A stretch of DNA of 64,000 bases from Streptomyces sp. 846.5 (lineage in GTDB: Bacteria > Actinomycetota > Actinomycetes > Streptomycetales > Streptomycetaceae). Below, piece by piece: positions 18,069 through 24,927 of the stretch. The stretch is taken from assembly GCF_004365705.1 (NCBI RefSeq), contig NZ_SOBN01000001.1:5442001-5506000 (forward strand), read 5' to 3'. Position numbers and translations under genes: made by a program. The notes below the pieces were generated by a model. The model searched no databases and was not told the DNA's origin. It worked only from the letters and a program-made list of their open reading frames with translations. Numbering within the stretch: the stretch's first letter is position 1; each line of letters begins with the position of its first letter.

Positions 18069-19106
18069 GTGGACGAGCCCAGCTCCGCCGCCCCCGCGGG
18101 CGACAACGGTGCTTCTCCACGTCCCCGACTGGAGGACGTCGCCGCCCAGGTGGGCCTGTCGACGGCGACCGTGTCGCTGGTGCTGCGCAATGTGCCCGGT
18201 CCCAGCGAGCGCACGCGTCAACGGGTGCTGAAGGCCGTCGCCGAGCTGGGATACCGCCCCGACCGCACCGCAAGCCTGCTGGCCAGCAGGCGCAGCCGGC
18301 TTCTCGGGGTCATGGTCGACATCCACAGCCCCTTCCACGCCGACCTGGTCGAGCACCTCCACACGGCCGCTGAGGACGTCGGCTACGACCTCACCCTGAG
18401 CACCCAGACGCGTACCCGCGACGAGCACACCGCGATCGAGACACTGCTCGCCAACCGCAGCGAAGCCCTGATCCTGCTCGGCCCGCTGGCGCCCGCTTCC
18501 GTTCTCGCCGAGCTCAATCGCAGGGTGCCCGTCATCTCCGTGGGTCGCCGGGTCGCGAAGGCCGGCCTGGATGTGGTGCGCACCGCCGACGACGCCGGAT
18601 CGGGCCAGATCGTCGACCATCTGGTGGGCCTCGGGCACCGGTCCATCGCCTACGTCGACGGCGGGAAGGGCGCCATTGCCACCGACCGGCGCCGCGGCTA
18701 CCGGAACGCCATGCGCCGGTGGGGACTCGAGGAGCAGATCTCGGTCCTGCACGGGGACGGCACCGAGCCGGGCGGCGAGAAGGCCGGTCGGCAGCTTCTC
18801 GACGCCGGTGACCTTCCGACCGCTGTCGCGGCCTACAACGACCAGAGCGCCATCGGCCTCCTCACCGCTTTCCGGCAGGCCGGTGTCGACGTCCCCGGCG
18901 CTGTGTCCGTCGCCGGCTACGACGACGACACCCTCTCCCGGCTGAGCTGTTTCGATCTGACCACGGTCAGCCAGAATGCCGAGGAACAGGCCCGGCAGGC
19001 CGTCGCGGCCGGCGTCGAGCGCCTCGATCACGGCCGCACCCAGCCCCGGGAGATCGTCCTCGCGCCCAGTCTGATCACGCGGGGGACCACGGCGCGGCCG
19101 CGCTGA
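18069..19106 (+). CDS. LacI/GalR-family transcriptional regulator
   Basis: The 345-residue regulator has an N-terminal helix-turn-helix (PRLEDVAAQVGLSTATVSLV, about residues 20-40) with the hinge helix ASLLASRRSRL, then a periplasmic-binding-like sensor domain (GVMVDIHSPFHADLVEHL through VAGYDDDTLSRL). GTG 18069 is chosen because GGGAGA lies 8-10 bases upstream and codons before it lack conservation. By position it represses the divergent isomerase/oxidoreductase operon and releases DNA on binding a sugar-type inducer. Its stop codon abuts the gene fragment at 19106-19186. Confidence 0.88.
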   Translation: MDEPSSAAPAGDNGASPRPRLEDVAAQVGLSTATVSLVLRNVPGPSERTRQRVLKAVAELGYRPDRTASLLASRRSRLLGVMVDIHSPFHADLVEHLHTAAEDVGYDLTLSTQTRTRDEHTAIETLLANRSEALILLGPLAPASVLAELNRRVPVISVGRRVAKAGLDVVRTADDAGSGQIVDHLVGLGHRSIAYVDGGKGAIATDRRRGYRNAMRRWGLEEQISVLHGDGTEPGGEKAGRQLLDAGDLPTAVAAYNDQSAIGLLTAFRQAGVDVPGAVSVAGYDDDTLSRLSCFDLTTVSQNAEEQARQAVAAGVERLDHGRTQPREIVLAPSLITRGTTARPR

Positions 19107-19186
19107 CGGGCCCAGAGGAACTCGCCCTGGTCGAGGCATCGGACTGGTGTGCCTGGCCGCCGCGGCTGCCCGAGCAGCCGATCCTC
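19106..19186 (+). pseudogene. Fragment of a paralogue of the gene at 8204-8566
   Basis: Twenty-seven codons encode TGPEELALVEASDWCAWPPR followed by LPEQPIL, nearly the same as residues about 14-40 of the 120-residue protein at 8204. The DNA is also very similar, with mostly third-position changes. Both ends are cut: the lacI stop codon is fused to its first base, and similarity ends after 19186. It is a relic left by a rearrangement next to the regulator gene. Confidence 0.7.
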
Positions 19187-19232
19187 CGAGTTGCTGCGCT
19201 GCTATCGACCCGTACGGTTGGTCCGTGCCGGA

Positions 19233-20345
19233 TCAAGCGCACCATGGGCAGTCGGGTCGGCGCGGGATCACGCGCTCGCTGAATGACATGGGCCCGTAGT
19301 TGAGTTCAAGCCATCGGTTGCTGATGGCTGTTCCCATTCCAATCAGGAATCGAATGGCCTCCCAGGAAATCATATTTCCGATGATTCCGGACTGGGCGCC
19401 AAGGATTCCCGCATGTCGGCTCTTCGGGGTGAGTGGAATCGCCCGGTCGCGTCCATGCTCGTGTGCAGCCTCGGTGAGTAAGCAGTGCCAGCAGGCGGTG
19501 ACACGGGGAATGACCAGGAAGCCCAATATTCCTATGTGATAGGAATAGCCGCCTCCGATGATATGCGGAGTGTCGGGCCAGCATGCCTCCGTCATGATCT
19601 CAGCCATTTCGGTAACGCTCGGCTGATCTGCGCAGCTGATCACAAGATCCGATCCCGCGACCAGGTCGGTGATGTCGGTCGCGAGTTCTACCTTGCGCCT
19701 CTCGGGTACGACGGAGACGTACGGGTTGATCCGAGACAGGCGGGTTGCCAACGCATCGGCCTTGCTATTTCCTATGTCCTCGACCGTGTACATGAGCTGG
19801 CGGGTGAGATTGCTCTCCTCAACGACATCGTCGTCGCAGAGGATGACGGTGCCCACACCTGAGGCGGCAAGCGATGAGGCCACGACGCTGCCCAAGCCTC
19901 CGATACCGCACACCAGCACCGTGGCCGAGGTGAGTCGCTGCTGGGCAGCCAAGCCCTCTTCATATTCCACAAGATCTGAATCGCAGAAGTCTTGAAACAG
20001 CCGGATCTGCCGGTCATACCGGGATAGATGAGGAGGAGTGTTTTCCGCTCGCCCGCCGATCGGTCCTGCAGCCTTGCTCAGCAGTTGCTCCTCTCGCAGT
20101 GTCACCAAGGCGCTGCACACCTCGTGAGCCAGTTCCTCCGAATCAGCGCACAGGCGCGCAAGGAGGTCGGCTACGGTGTGCCGCCCGTCCAGGAGTGGGA
20201 GCATCCGGAATACAGTCTCAGAGGCAGCAAAGCGTTGGACGCGGCGGTCGGAGGTTGAGATGAAGGACAATTCCTCACCGTCCTGCTCGACCACCAGACT
20301 GTCCCTGAGTCGTGGGCGCCAAGACAGTACGTCACCCCCGTCCAT
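19233..20345 (-). CDS. E1-like (ThiF/MccB-type) adenylyltransferase with N-terminal PqqD-like domain
   Basis: The 370-residue protein starts at ATG 20345 with GAAGGGA upstream. Residues about 10-95 resemble a PqqD/RiPP-recognition fold (VVEQDGEELSFISTSDRRV, FAASETVFRMLPLLDG, TVADLLARL). Residues 110-370 are an E1-like adenylation domain: RYDRQIRLF, ATP loop VLVCGIGGLGSVVASSLA, CDDDVVEESNLTRQLMY and DLVISCADQPS. A zinc site is formed by CWHC and the final CPWC. This order is that of MccB and of TOMM/RiPP E1 partners, which activate a peptide by adenylation. It lies downstream of a 64-residue peptide gene on the same strand. RiPP modification is the favoured role; sulfur-carrier activation is the alternative. 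Confidence 0.8.
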   Translation of the reverse strand: MDGGDVLSWRPRLRDSLVVEQDGEELSFISTSDRRVQRFAASETVFRMLPLLDGRHTVADLLARLCADSEELAHEVCSALVTLREEQLLSKAAGPIGGRAENTPPHLSRYDRQIRLFQDFCDSDLVEYEEGLAAQQRLTSATVLVCGIGGLGSVVASSLAASGVGTVILCDDDVVEESNLTRQLMYTVEDIGNSKADALATRLSRINPYVSVVPERRKVELATDITDLVAGSDLVISCADQPSVTEMAEIMTEACWPDTPHIIGGGYSYHIGILGFLVIPRVTACWHCLLTEAAHEHGRDRAIPLTPKSRHAGILGAQSGIIGNMISWEAIRFLIGMGTAISNRWLELNYGPMSFSERVIPRRPDCPWCA

Positions 20346-20448
20346 ACGGTGAACTTCCCTTCGACAGGTAATGCGCGGGAGGTGGCGGCGGCTCCCGGGG
20401 GCCGCCGCCACCGAGGTCAACGTGCGGTGAACTCCTGTGCGGAAAGCG

Positions 20449-20643
20449 TCAGTTGCTGTCACCCTGGCTGCAGCTGACCGCACCCACTTCGAGCGCCTGG
20501 TCGCTGATCTTGACCAGTGATGCCTTGCCTGCCGCACAGAAGATGTCTGGCTTCGCTGTGGTCGCGAAGGCGGAGCCCGTACCCCCCGCGAGGATGGCTG
20601 CGGCGACTGCCAACACGCCGACACTTTCGACTGAACGCTCCAT
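20449..20643 (-). CDS. 64-residue peptide, possible substrate of the E1-like enzyme
   Basis: ATG 20643 is preceded by GGGAGAGGA at good spacing. The sequence begins MERSVESVGVLAVAAAILAG, looks like a signal or leader segment ending AFA, and continues TTAKPDIFCAAGKASLVKI to a C-terminus ...VSCSQGDSN. The last residue is Asn, the residue that MccB adenylates in microcin C precursors, and the neighbouring enzyme has an MccB-like layout. Two cysteines could form a disulfide if it is exported. It may be a RiPP precursor or simply a small secreted protein that happens to lie here. Position and strand favour co-expression. Confidence 0.6.
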   Translation of the reverse strand: MERSVESVGVLAVAAAILAGGTGSAFATTAKPDIFCAAGKASLVKISDQALEVGAVSCSQGDSN

Positions 20644-20769
20644 TTATCTCTTCCTCTCCCTTGATTTCGTCGCGAACCGGCAACTGCGGGCAGAGCGCCA
20701 GTTTCGGCAACTACCGGCTCTCTTGGCTGGACTTGGCGGGGCAATATTCGCTACGAGCTAGGTGTCCGC

Positions 20770-21378
20770 CTACAATTGCGGAGCCCCCAGGCCGGCGATC
20801 CTCCGGGGGAAGTATGTCTCCAACCTCTCGCCGGACTGATGGAGTTGCTGGATGAACTCGCGGGCGCAGGCGATCGCGGCGGGGGCGGTGAAGAGGGTGG
20901 CCCCGTCGGGGATGCCGTCCGCGGCGTAGTGGACGTCGTATGCCGCGTCGCTGCCGAGGACGACCAGATCGGGCAGAGGGTCCACGCTCTCAAAGGCCTG
21001 GATCTGATCGACAGTTACCACGGCCACGTCCTCGCCGCACTGGTCCTTGGCCTGTAGGACGTGGAGTTCCCACTGTACATAGGGCGTGATCGGCTCCTCG
21101 ACGACGCGTACCCGGTGGTGGTCGAAGCCGGCATCGCGGACTCTGGCGAGATGCCGTTCGAAGTCGACGCGCATCTCATCGATCAGCCTCAGGGCGCGGG
21201 CCCAGTCGCCGCTGCGGAACGCTTCCCAGCTTGCGAATCCGGGTTCCTGATAATTCTGGAGACGTTCCAGTTTCCAGAAGCCCTCGCGGCCGATTCGCCA
21301 GAACCTCTCATTGAAATCGGCGAGGTATGACGGGCCGTCAAGGCGCTGGCCCGGGGTTCGGTCGAGGAGTTCAAGCAC
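20770..21378 (-). CDS. DUF6879 family protein
   Basis: The 202-residue product matches the DUF6879 pattern of actinomycetes: SYLADFNERFWRIGREGFWK, LERLQNYQEPG, WARALRLIDEM, a basic VRVVEEPITPYVQWELH and FTAPAAIACAREFIQQLH at the end. The family often accompanies helix-turn-helix and DUF397 genes in developmental or signalling loci; its biochemistry is unknown. Here it heads a leftward set with the 64-residue peptide (126 bases on) and the E1-like enzyme. The start GTG 21378 is chosen as the first conserved codon. It is cytosolic, with no membrane segment. Confidence 0.75.
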   Translation of the reverse strand: MLELLDRTPGQRLDGPSYLADFNERFWRIGREGFWKLERLQNYQEPGFASWEAFRSGDWARALRLIDEMRVDFERHLARVRDAGFDHHRVRVVEEPITPYVQWELHVLQAKDQCGEDVAVVTVDQIQAFESVDPLPDLVVLGSDAAYDVHYAADGIPDGATLFTAPAAIACAREFIQQLHQSGERLETYFPRRIAGLGAPQL

Positions 21379-21797
21379 GGGAGACAGCCACCCTTCGTCC
21401 CGCAGGGCTGGGAGGGTCGTAACGGGTTGCTCTTCTCATTGCTTGATCACCCCATTCGCGTAGGGAACTCCCCTTGCCGGCAACGAATTTGAGAGTACAC
21501 CAACAGCCTGCACTCTTGGCAGGGTTGAGTCAAGAAGGCGGGTAATTCCCAGGCCTGATGCGTTCTTTGGTTCCGAGATGAGCCGGTTCGTCGGCTCTGC
21601 AGCCCGATGGGGGGTTTGCCAAAGTGGAGGCAAGACGATAGACGTGCGAACTGGCCGGCGGCGGCGCAGAACAGTGATCAGCGCGCGGGCCGCGCCACTC
21701 TGCGGGCTGGGGGTGCCAGTCCCGGTTGCCTCACTGCCCTCTCCAATGCGCCCGGCCGGCCCTTCCGTCCTTGAGGCATTGGAGGACTGGCGCAGCT
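21379..21797. other. Intergenic region between divergent units
   Basis: About 420 bases separate the DUF6879 unit (leftward) from the XRE-ImmA/PIN unit (rightward). I see no credible gene; frames here are low complexity. It must contain the promoter of the leftward unit, which I could not locate precisely. Confidence 0.4.
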
Positions 21798-21826
21798 GTT
21801 GCGATTTTCGCAACAGGCGGTATGCT
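21798..21826 (+). promoter_or_regulatory. Operator and promoter of XRE-ImmA/PIN operon
   Basis: GTTGCGATTTTCGCAAC (21798-21814) is a perfect inverted repeat with 7-base arms and a 3-base centre. TATGCT (21821-21826) forms a likely -10 box, eight bases before the ATG at 21834. The transcript would therefore be leaderless or nearly so. The repeat overlaps a -35-like TTGCGA, so the XRE protein probably represses its own gene. Confidence 0.65.
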
Positions 21827-21833
21827 GGGTGGT

Positions 21834-23000
21834 ATGGACGAGACTGTCTCCGGCCGCGTTCGTGCGGTCATTCGTGCAGCCTCACTCAGCCAGGCTGCGT
21901 TTGCTGAACATGTCGGCCTGAGTCCGGACAAGCTGTCCAAATCTCTCGGCGGAATCCGCAGGTTCACCTCGCTCGAACTTGCGCTGATCGCCGAGGCGGG
22001 CCAGGTGAGTGTCGACTGGCTGCTCACCGGTAGGGAGCCGTTGCAGCCGGTACTTGCCGCGCGAACCAGCAGGCCGACCGCGCCGGGGCGCGACGGCATC
22101 GAGGAGGTGACCGAGCGCTTCACTGCCGCGTACGACGTTCTGGACCTGCTGGGGCGAACACCGGCGCTGCCCAAGCTTCCCTCGGTCGCTGCGAGCATGC
22201 CGCGCGACCCCGACGAGGGTGCGGCGCTCGCCGAGGCGGCTCGTGGACTACTGAGAGCCGCCGGCGCCAAGACGATTGCCGAGCAGTCGACGGATGATCT
22301 GCTGGCCTCGTGGGAGCGGACCTTCGGCGTCGACATCGCGGTCACCCGCCTGCCCTCCGGCGTGGACGGGCTCGCCTGGCAGGCCGACCACTTCCGGCTG
22401 ATCCTGGTCAACCGCACCGATCGCTGGACCAGGCAGCGCTTCACCATCGCGCACGAGCTGGGCCACATCCTGGCCCGCGACGCGCAGGACCTTCTGCTGG
22501 AGGCCGAGGTCGCCCCGGGGCGCCAGGCCGAGGCGAGTGAGATCCGCGCCAACGCCTTCGCGGCGAACCTGCTCCTTCCGGAGGACGAACTGCGTGCGGC
22601 GTGGAGCGCCACCGCCCGGACGGATGACGCCTTCGGCCGACTGGTCGTCGGATTCCAGGTTTCGCCGAGCGCCCTTGCCGCCCGGATGAAGGCTCTGGGC
22701 CTCATCGACCAGTCGGACCGCGACAGGCTGCGCCGTCTCACGACCGCCGACTGTTACGCGGCGGCCGGGGCCATGCGCGACTACCTTCAGCAGGCGACCA
22801 AGGCTGAGGGCGAGCGCTTTCCGCTGCGGCTGGCCGGTGGGCTCTACGCCGGCTACCGCGAGGGCGACACCACGCTCCGTCCCCTCGCCGGGCTGCTCCA
22901 GACGGACGTTGAGGACCTTCTCGATCTTTTCGAGCCGGCGGTCCAGGACACGTCCACCGATGTCGCCACCGTCGAAGGGGACATGGTCTTCCAGCCATGA
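21834..23000 (+). CDS. XRE-family regulator with ImmA/IrrE metallopeptidase domain
   Basis: The 388-residue protein fuses an N-terminal helix-turn-helix (SLSQAAFAEHVGLSPDKLSK, about residues 15-35) to a COG2856 peptidase domain. The zinc motif is FTIAHELGHILARDA (about 200-215), with a third ligand in EIRANAFAANLLLPEDELR. Such fusions usually act as the antitoxin/repressor of a toxin pair or as stress-cleaving regulators. Its stop overlaps the ATG of the PIN-like gene (ATGA), so the two are translated together. A perfect inverted repeat directly upstream suggests autoregulation. The nearly leaderless start is consistent with the promoter position. Confidence 0.85.
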   Translation: MDETVSGRVRAVIRAASLSQAAFAEHVGLSPDKLSKSLGGIRRFTSLELALIAEAGQVSVDWLLTGREPLQPVLAARTSRPTAPGRDGIEEVTERFTAAYDVLDLLGRTPALPKLPSVAASMPRDPDEGAALAEAARGLLRAAGAKTIAEQSTDDLLASWERTFGVDIAVTRLPSGVDGLAWQADHFRLILVNRTDRWTRQRFTIAHELGHILARDAQDLLLEAEVAPGRQAEASEIRANAFAANLLLPEDELRAAWSATARTDDAFGRLVVGFQVSPSALAARMKALGLIDQSDRDRLRRLTTADCYAAAGAMRDYLQQATKAEGERFPLRLAGGLYAGYREGDTTLRPLAGLLQTDVEDLLDLFEPAVQDTSTDVATVEGDMVFQP

Positions 23001-23539
23001 GCACCTGGTGGTTCCCGGACAACACCGTCCTGTGCAACTTCGCCGCCGTCGACCGTCTCCGCCTGCTCGAGGAGGTGCTGGACGGAAAGGGCCGCTGGAC
23101 GGAGGCGGTGGCCCACGAGGCGTTCCTGTCGGCTCGTCACTTACCGCTGCTGCGAACCCTTCCCGAGGATGGATGGCTGGGCGATCCGATCGAGATCGAC
23201 GACGCGGCAGAGCGCCAGGCCGTCGAGCGGGTCCGGCGATCTGTTTTCAACGGCGACCGGAGAGCCCCCACTCAGCACCTCGGTGAGGCCCAGACCTGCG
23301 TGCTGATCACATCGCGCCGCGAGTTCCGTGCTTCTGTGTGGATCACCGACGACCGCTCCGCCGGCACCTACTCCCGACGGAAGGGCATCCGGACCCTGGA
23401 GACCATGGACCTCATGGCACTGGCCGCCGTGAAGGGGCTGGTGCCTGCCGCGGAGGGACACCGGTTGCTCCATGCGATGACCGCGGCAGGCCGCCACCTC
23501 CACCGCATCAGCTCCCATCCGGACGACCTGCTCCGCTGA
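22997..23539 (+). CDS. PIN-like domain protein, partner of XRE-ImmA
   Basis: The 180-residue protein has PIN-type acidic sites: Asp in WWFPDNTVLCNFA, Glu in TEAVAHEAFLS, Glu in HLGEAQTCVLITSR and Asp in SVWITDDRSAGTYSR. These fit a metal-dependent ribonuclease. The ATGA overlap with the XRE-ImmA gene makes a two-gene toxin-antitoxin-like or stress module. A PIN protein paired with COG2856 regulators has been noted in comparative genomics, but experimental knowledge is thin. It is complete, with no export signal. Confidence 0.78.
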   Translation: MSTWWFPDNTVLCNFAAVDRLRLLEEVLDGKGRWTEAVAHEAFLSARHLPLLRTLPEDGWLGDPIEIDDAAERQAVERVRRSVFNGDRRAPTQHLGEAQTCVLITSRREFRASVWITDDRSAGTYSRRKGIRTLETMDLMALAAVKGLVPAAEGHRLLHAMTAAGRHLHRISSHPDDLLR

Positions 23540-23564
23540 GCCCCCAAGGTGGGTTGAGGCCCCA

Positions 23565-24104
23565 TCATGCAGGCCGACCGGTGGCAGCCTCGCGGCGTTC
23601 CAGCGTCCGCCGCATGCAGCTCCGGGGCCACAGGTCCAGGCCGTGTTCCGCTTCGCGTTCGCGGATTTGCCGCAGGCCAGGGGTGAGTCTGCTGTCGTCC
23701 AGGAGTCGGAAGCCGCAGCGCGCGTAGTAGGGGGCGTTCCACGGGACTTCGGTGAAGGTCGTGAGGGTCAGGGCGGGCGATCCCTCGATCGTGGCCTGGT
23801 CCGCAAGATGGTCCAGCAGGGAGCGGCCGATACCGCCGCGGGCATTGTCCGGGTGCACCGAGACCTGTTCGATGTGGAGGTTTCCGTCGACGCGGTCGGC
23901 GATCAGATAGGCGACCGGGATGTCGTCGGAGTTGACCGCGACCCAGGCCAGCCCAGCGAGTTGGTAGCGGGCGAGCTCGCCGAGCGGAAGCGGCCCGTCG
24001 TCGGCGATCTCCTGCATGCCGATGTCGCGGAAGCACTGACCGGCGGCCCGCTCGATGTCCTGCAGGAGGGGCAGCTCGTTCTGACGCGCGGCTCGAATGT
24101 GCAT
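23565..24104 (-). CDS. GNAT family N-acetyltransferase
   Basis: This 179-residue acetyltransferase opens with MHIRAARQNELPLLQDIERA. Its acetyl-CoA loop is in IEQVSVHPDNARGGIGRSLL (Q/R-x-x-G-x-G/A form), followed by NAPYYARCGF, the usual beta6-alpha4 signature. The acceptor could be a small amine, an antibiotic or a protein. No neighbour clearly shares its function; the PIN gene converges on it with only 25 bases between the stops. Confidence 0.85.
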   Translation of the reverse strand: MHIRAARQNELPLLQDIERAAGQCFRDIGMQEIADDGPLPLGELARYQLAGLAWVAVNSDDIPVAYLIADRVDGNLHIEQVSVHPDNARGGIGRSLLDHLADQATIEGSPALTLTTFTEVPWNAPYYARCGFRLLDDSRLTPGLRQIREREAEHGLDLWPRSCMRRTLERREAATGRPA

Positions 24105-24188
24105 GGACGTATTGTCCAGGGCCGGTCCGGGAACCGGTGGCGCGGTGGCGTACTGCTGTCGGTGCCGTCGAGCCGCGCTGAGGACGTG

Positions 24189-24725
24189 CTACTCGCCGGT
24201 GGCGCCGTCGAGGGCTTCGCGGAGGAGGTCGGCGTGGCCGATGTGGCGGGCGTACTCTTCGATGATGTGCTCAAGGATGAACCGGACGTCGGTGTCGCCG
24301 AATTCCTGGTTGGGCACGATGCGCGCGGGGTCGGTGGTCACCTTCGCGAACACCTGCCGCGACTCCTCGCAGGCCGTGAGGTAATCGTCGTAGACGTCGT
24401 CGGCCGGGGTGGGGTCCGACTCATCGAACCACTCGTCACCGTCGGCGGTGACGTAGGTCAGGTAGGGGAAGAAGTGGGGTGTCGTGCCTGCCAACGTCCT
24501 TTGGAACCAGGCGCGTTCGACGCCCTGGAGGTGGCGCATGAGGCCCAGCAGGGTCAGCGTCGAGGACGGGAGCGGTCGTTGCCGCAGTTGGGCGTCCGTG
24601 AGGCCTTCGCACTTCCAGAGGAAGGTCGCCCGGTGGTAGTCGAGGTTCGAGGCGATCACGTCCATCCAGGGGCCCGAGACCACGCGCTCGGGTCGGACGA
24701 CGGCTTTGACCACGGTTTCGGTCAT
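24189..24725 (-). CDS. DinB/DUF664 family protein
   Basis: The 178-residue four-helix protein starts at ATG 24725 (MTETVVKAVVRPERV). Family marks are DYHRATFLWKCEGL, LGLMRHLQGVERAWFQR and EHIIEEYARHIGHADLLREA. The three His residues (in MRHLQ, IEEYARH and IGHAD) make the probable metal site. Actinomycete members of this group are often mycothiol-dependent transferases, but that is inference here. It is transcribed alone, leftward, with its promoter in the 200 bases shared with the divergent glycosidase gene. Confidence 0.8.
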   Translation of the reverse strand: MTETVVKAVVRPERVVSGPWMDVIASNLDYHRATFLWKCEGLTDAQLRQRPLPSSTLTLLGLMRHLQGVERAWFQRTLAGTTPHFFPYLTYVTADGDEWFDESDPTPADDVYDDYLTACEESRQVFAKVTTDPARIVPNQEFGDTDVRFILEHIIEEYARHIGHADLLREALDGATGE

Positions 24726-24927
24726 GTCGGATTCCTTCGTGATGGAGATCGGCGTGCACGTTTCGTAGTGTCCTCGCGGTGGGACCTTCTTTGCTCGCCA
24801 GGCAACTTTTCCGGGACTGCGGACCACTGACAGGTCGACAGCGCCGTGCGCCCGATGCCTTCTGGGTGCAGGTGACGCGCGACCTCGTTCTTCCACGGGA
24901 CGGGGCTCCGAGGCTTAGGAACTCCGC

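Noticed and set aside
23565-24104. The GNAT protein as an MccE-like immunity factor for the E1-like locus
   Set aside because: It is 2 kb beyond another operon, lacks the close spacing expected of a cluster member and shows only generic GNAT motifs.
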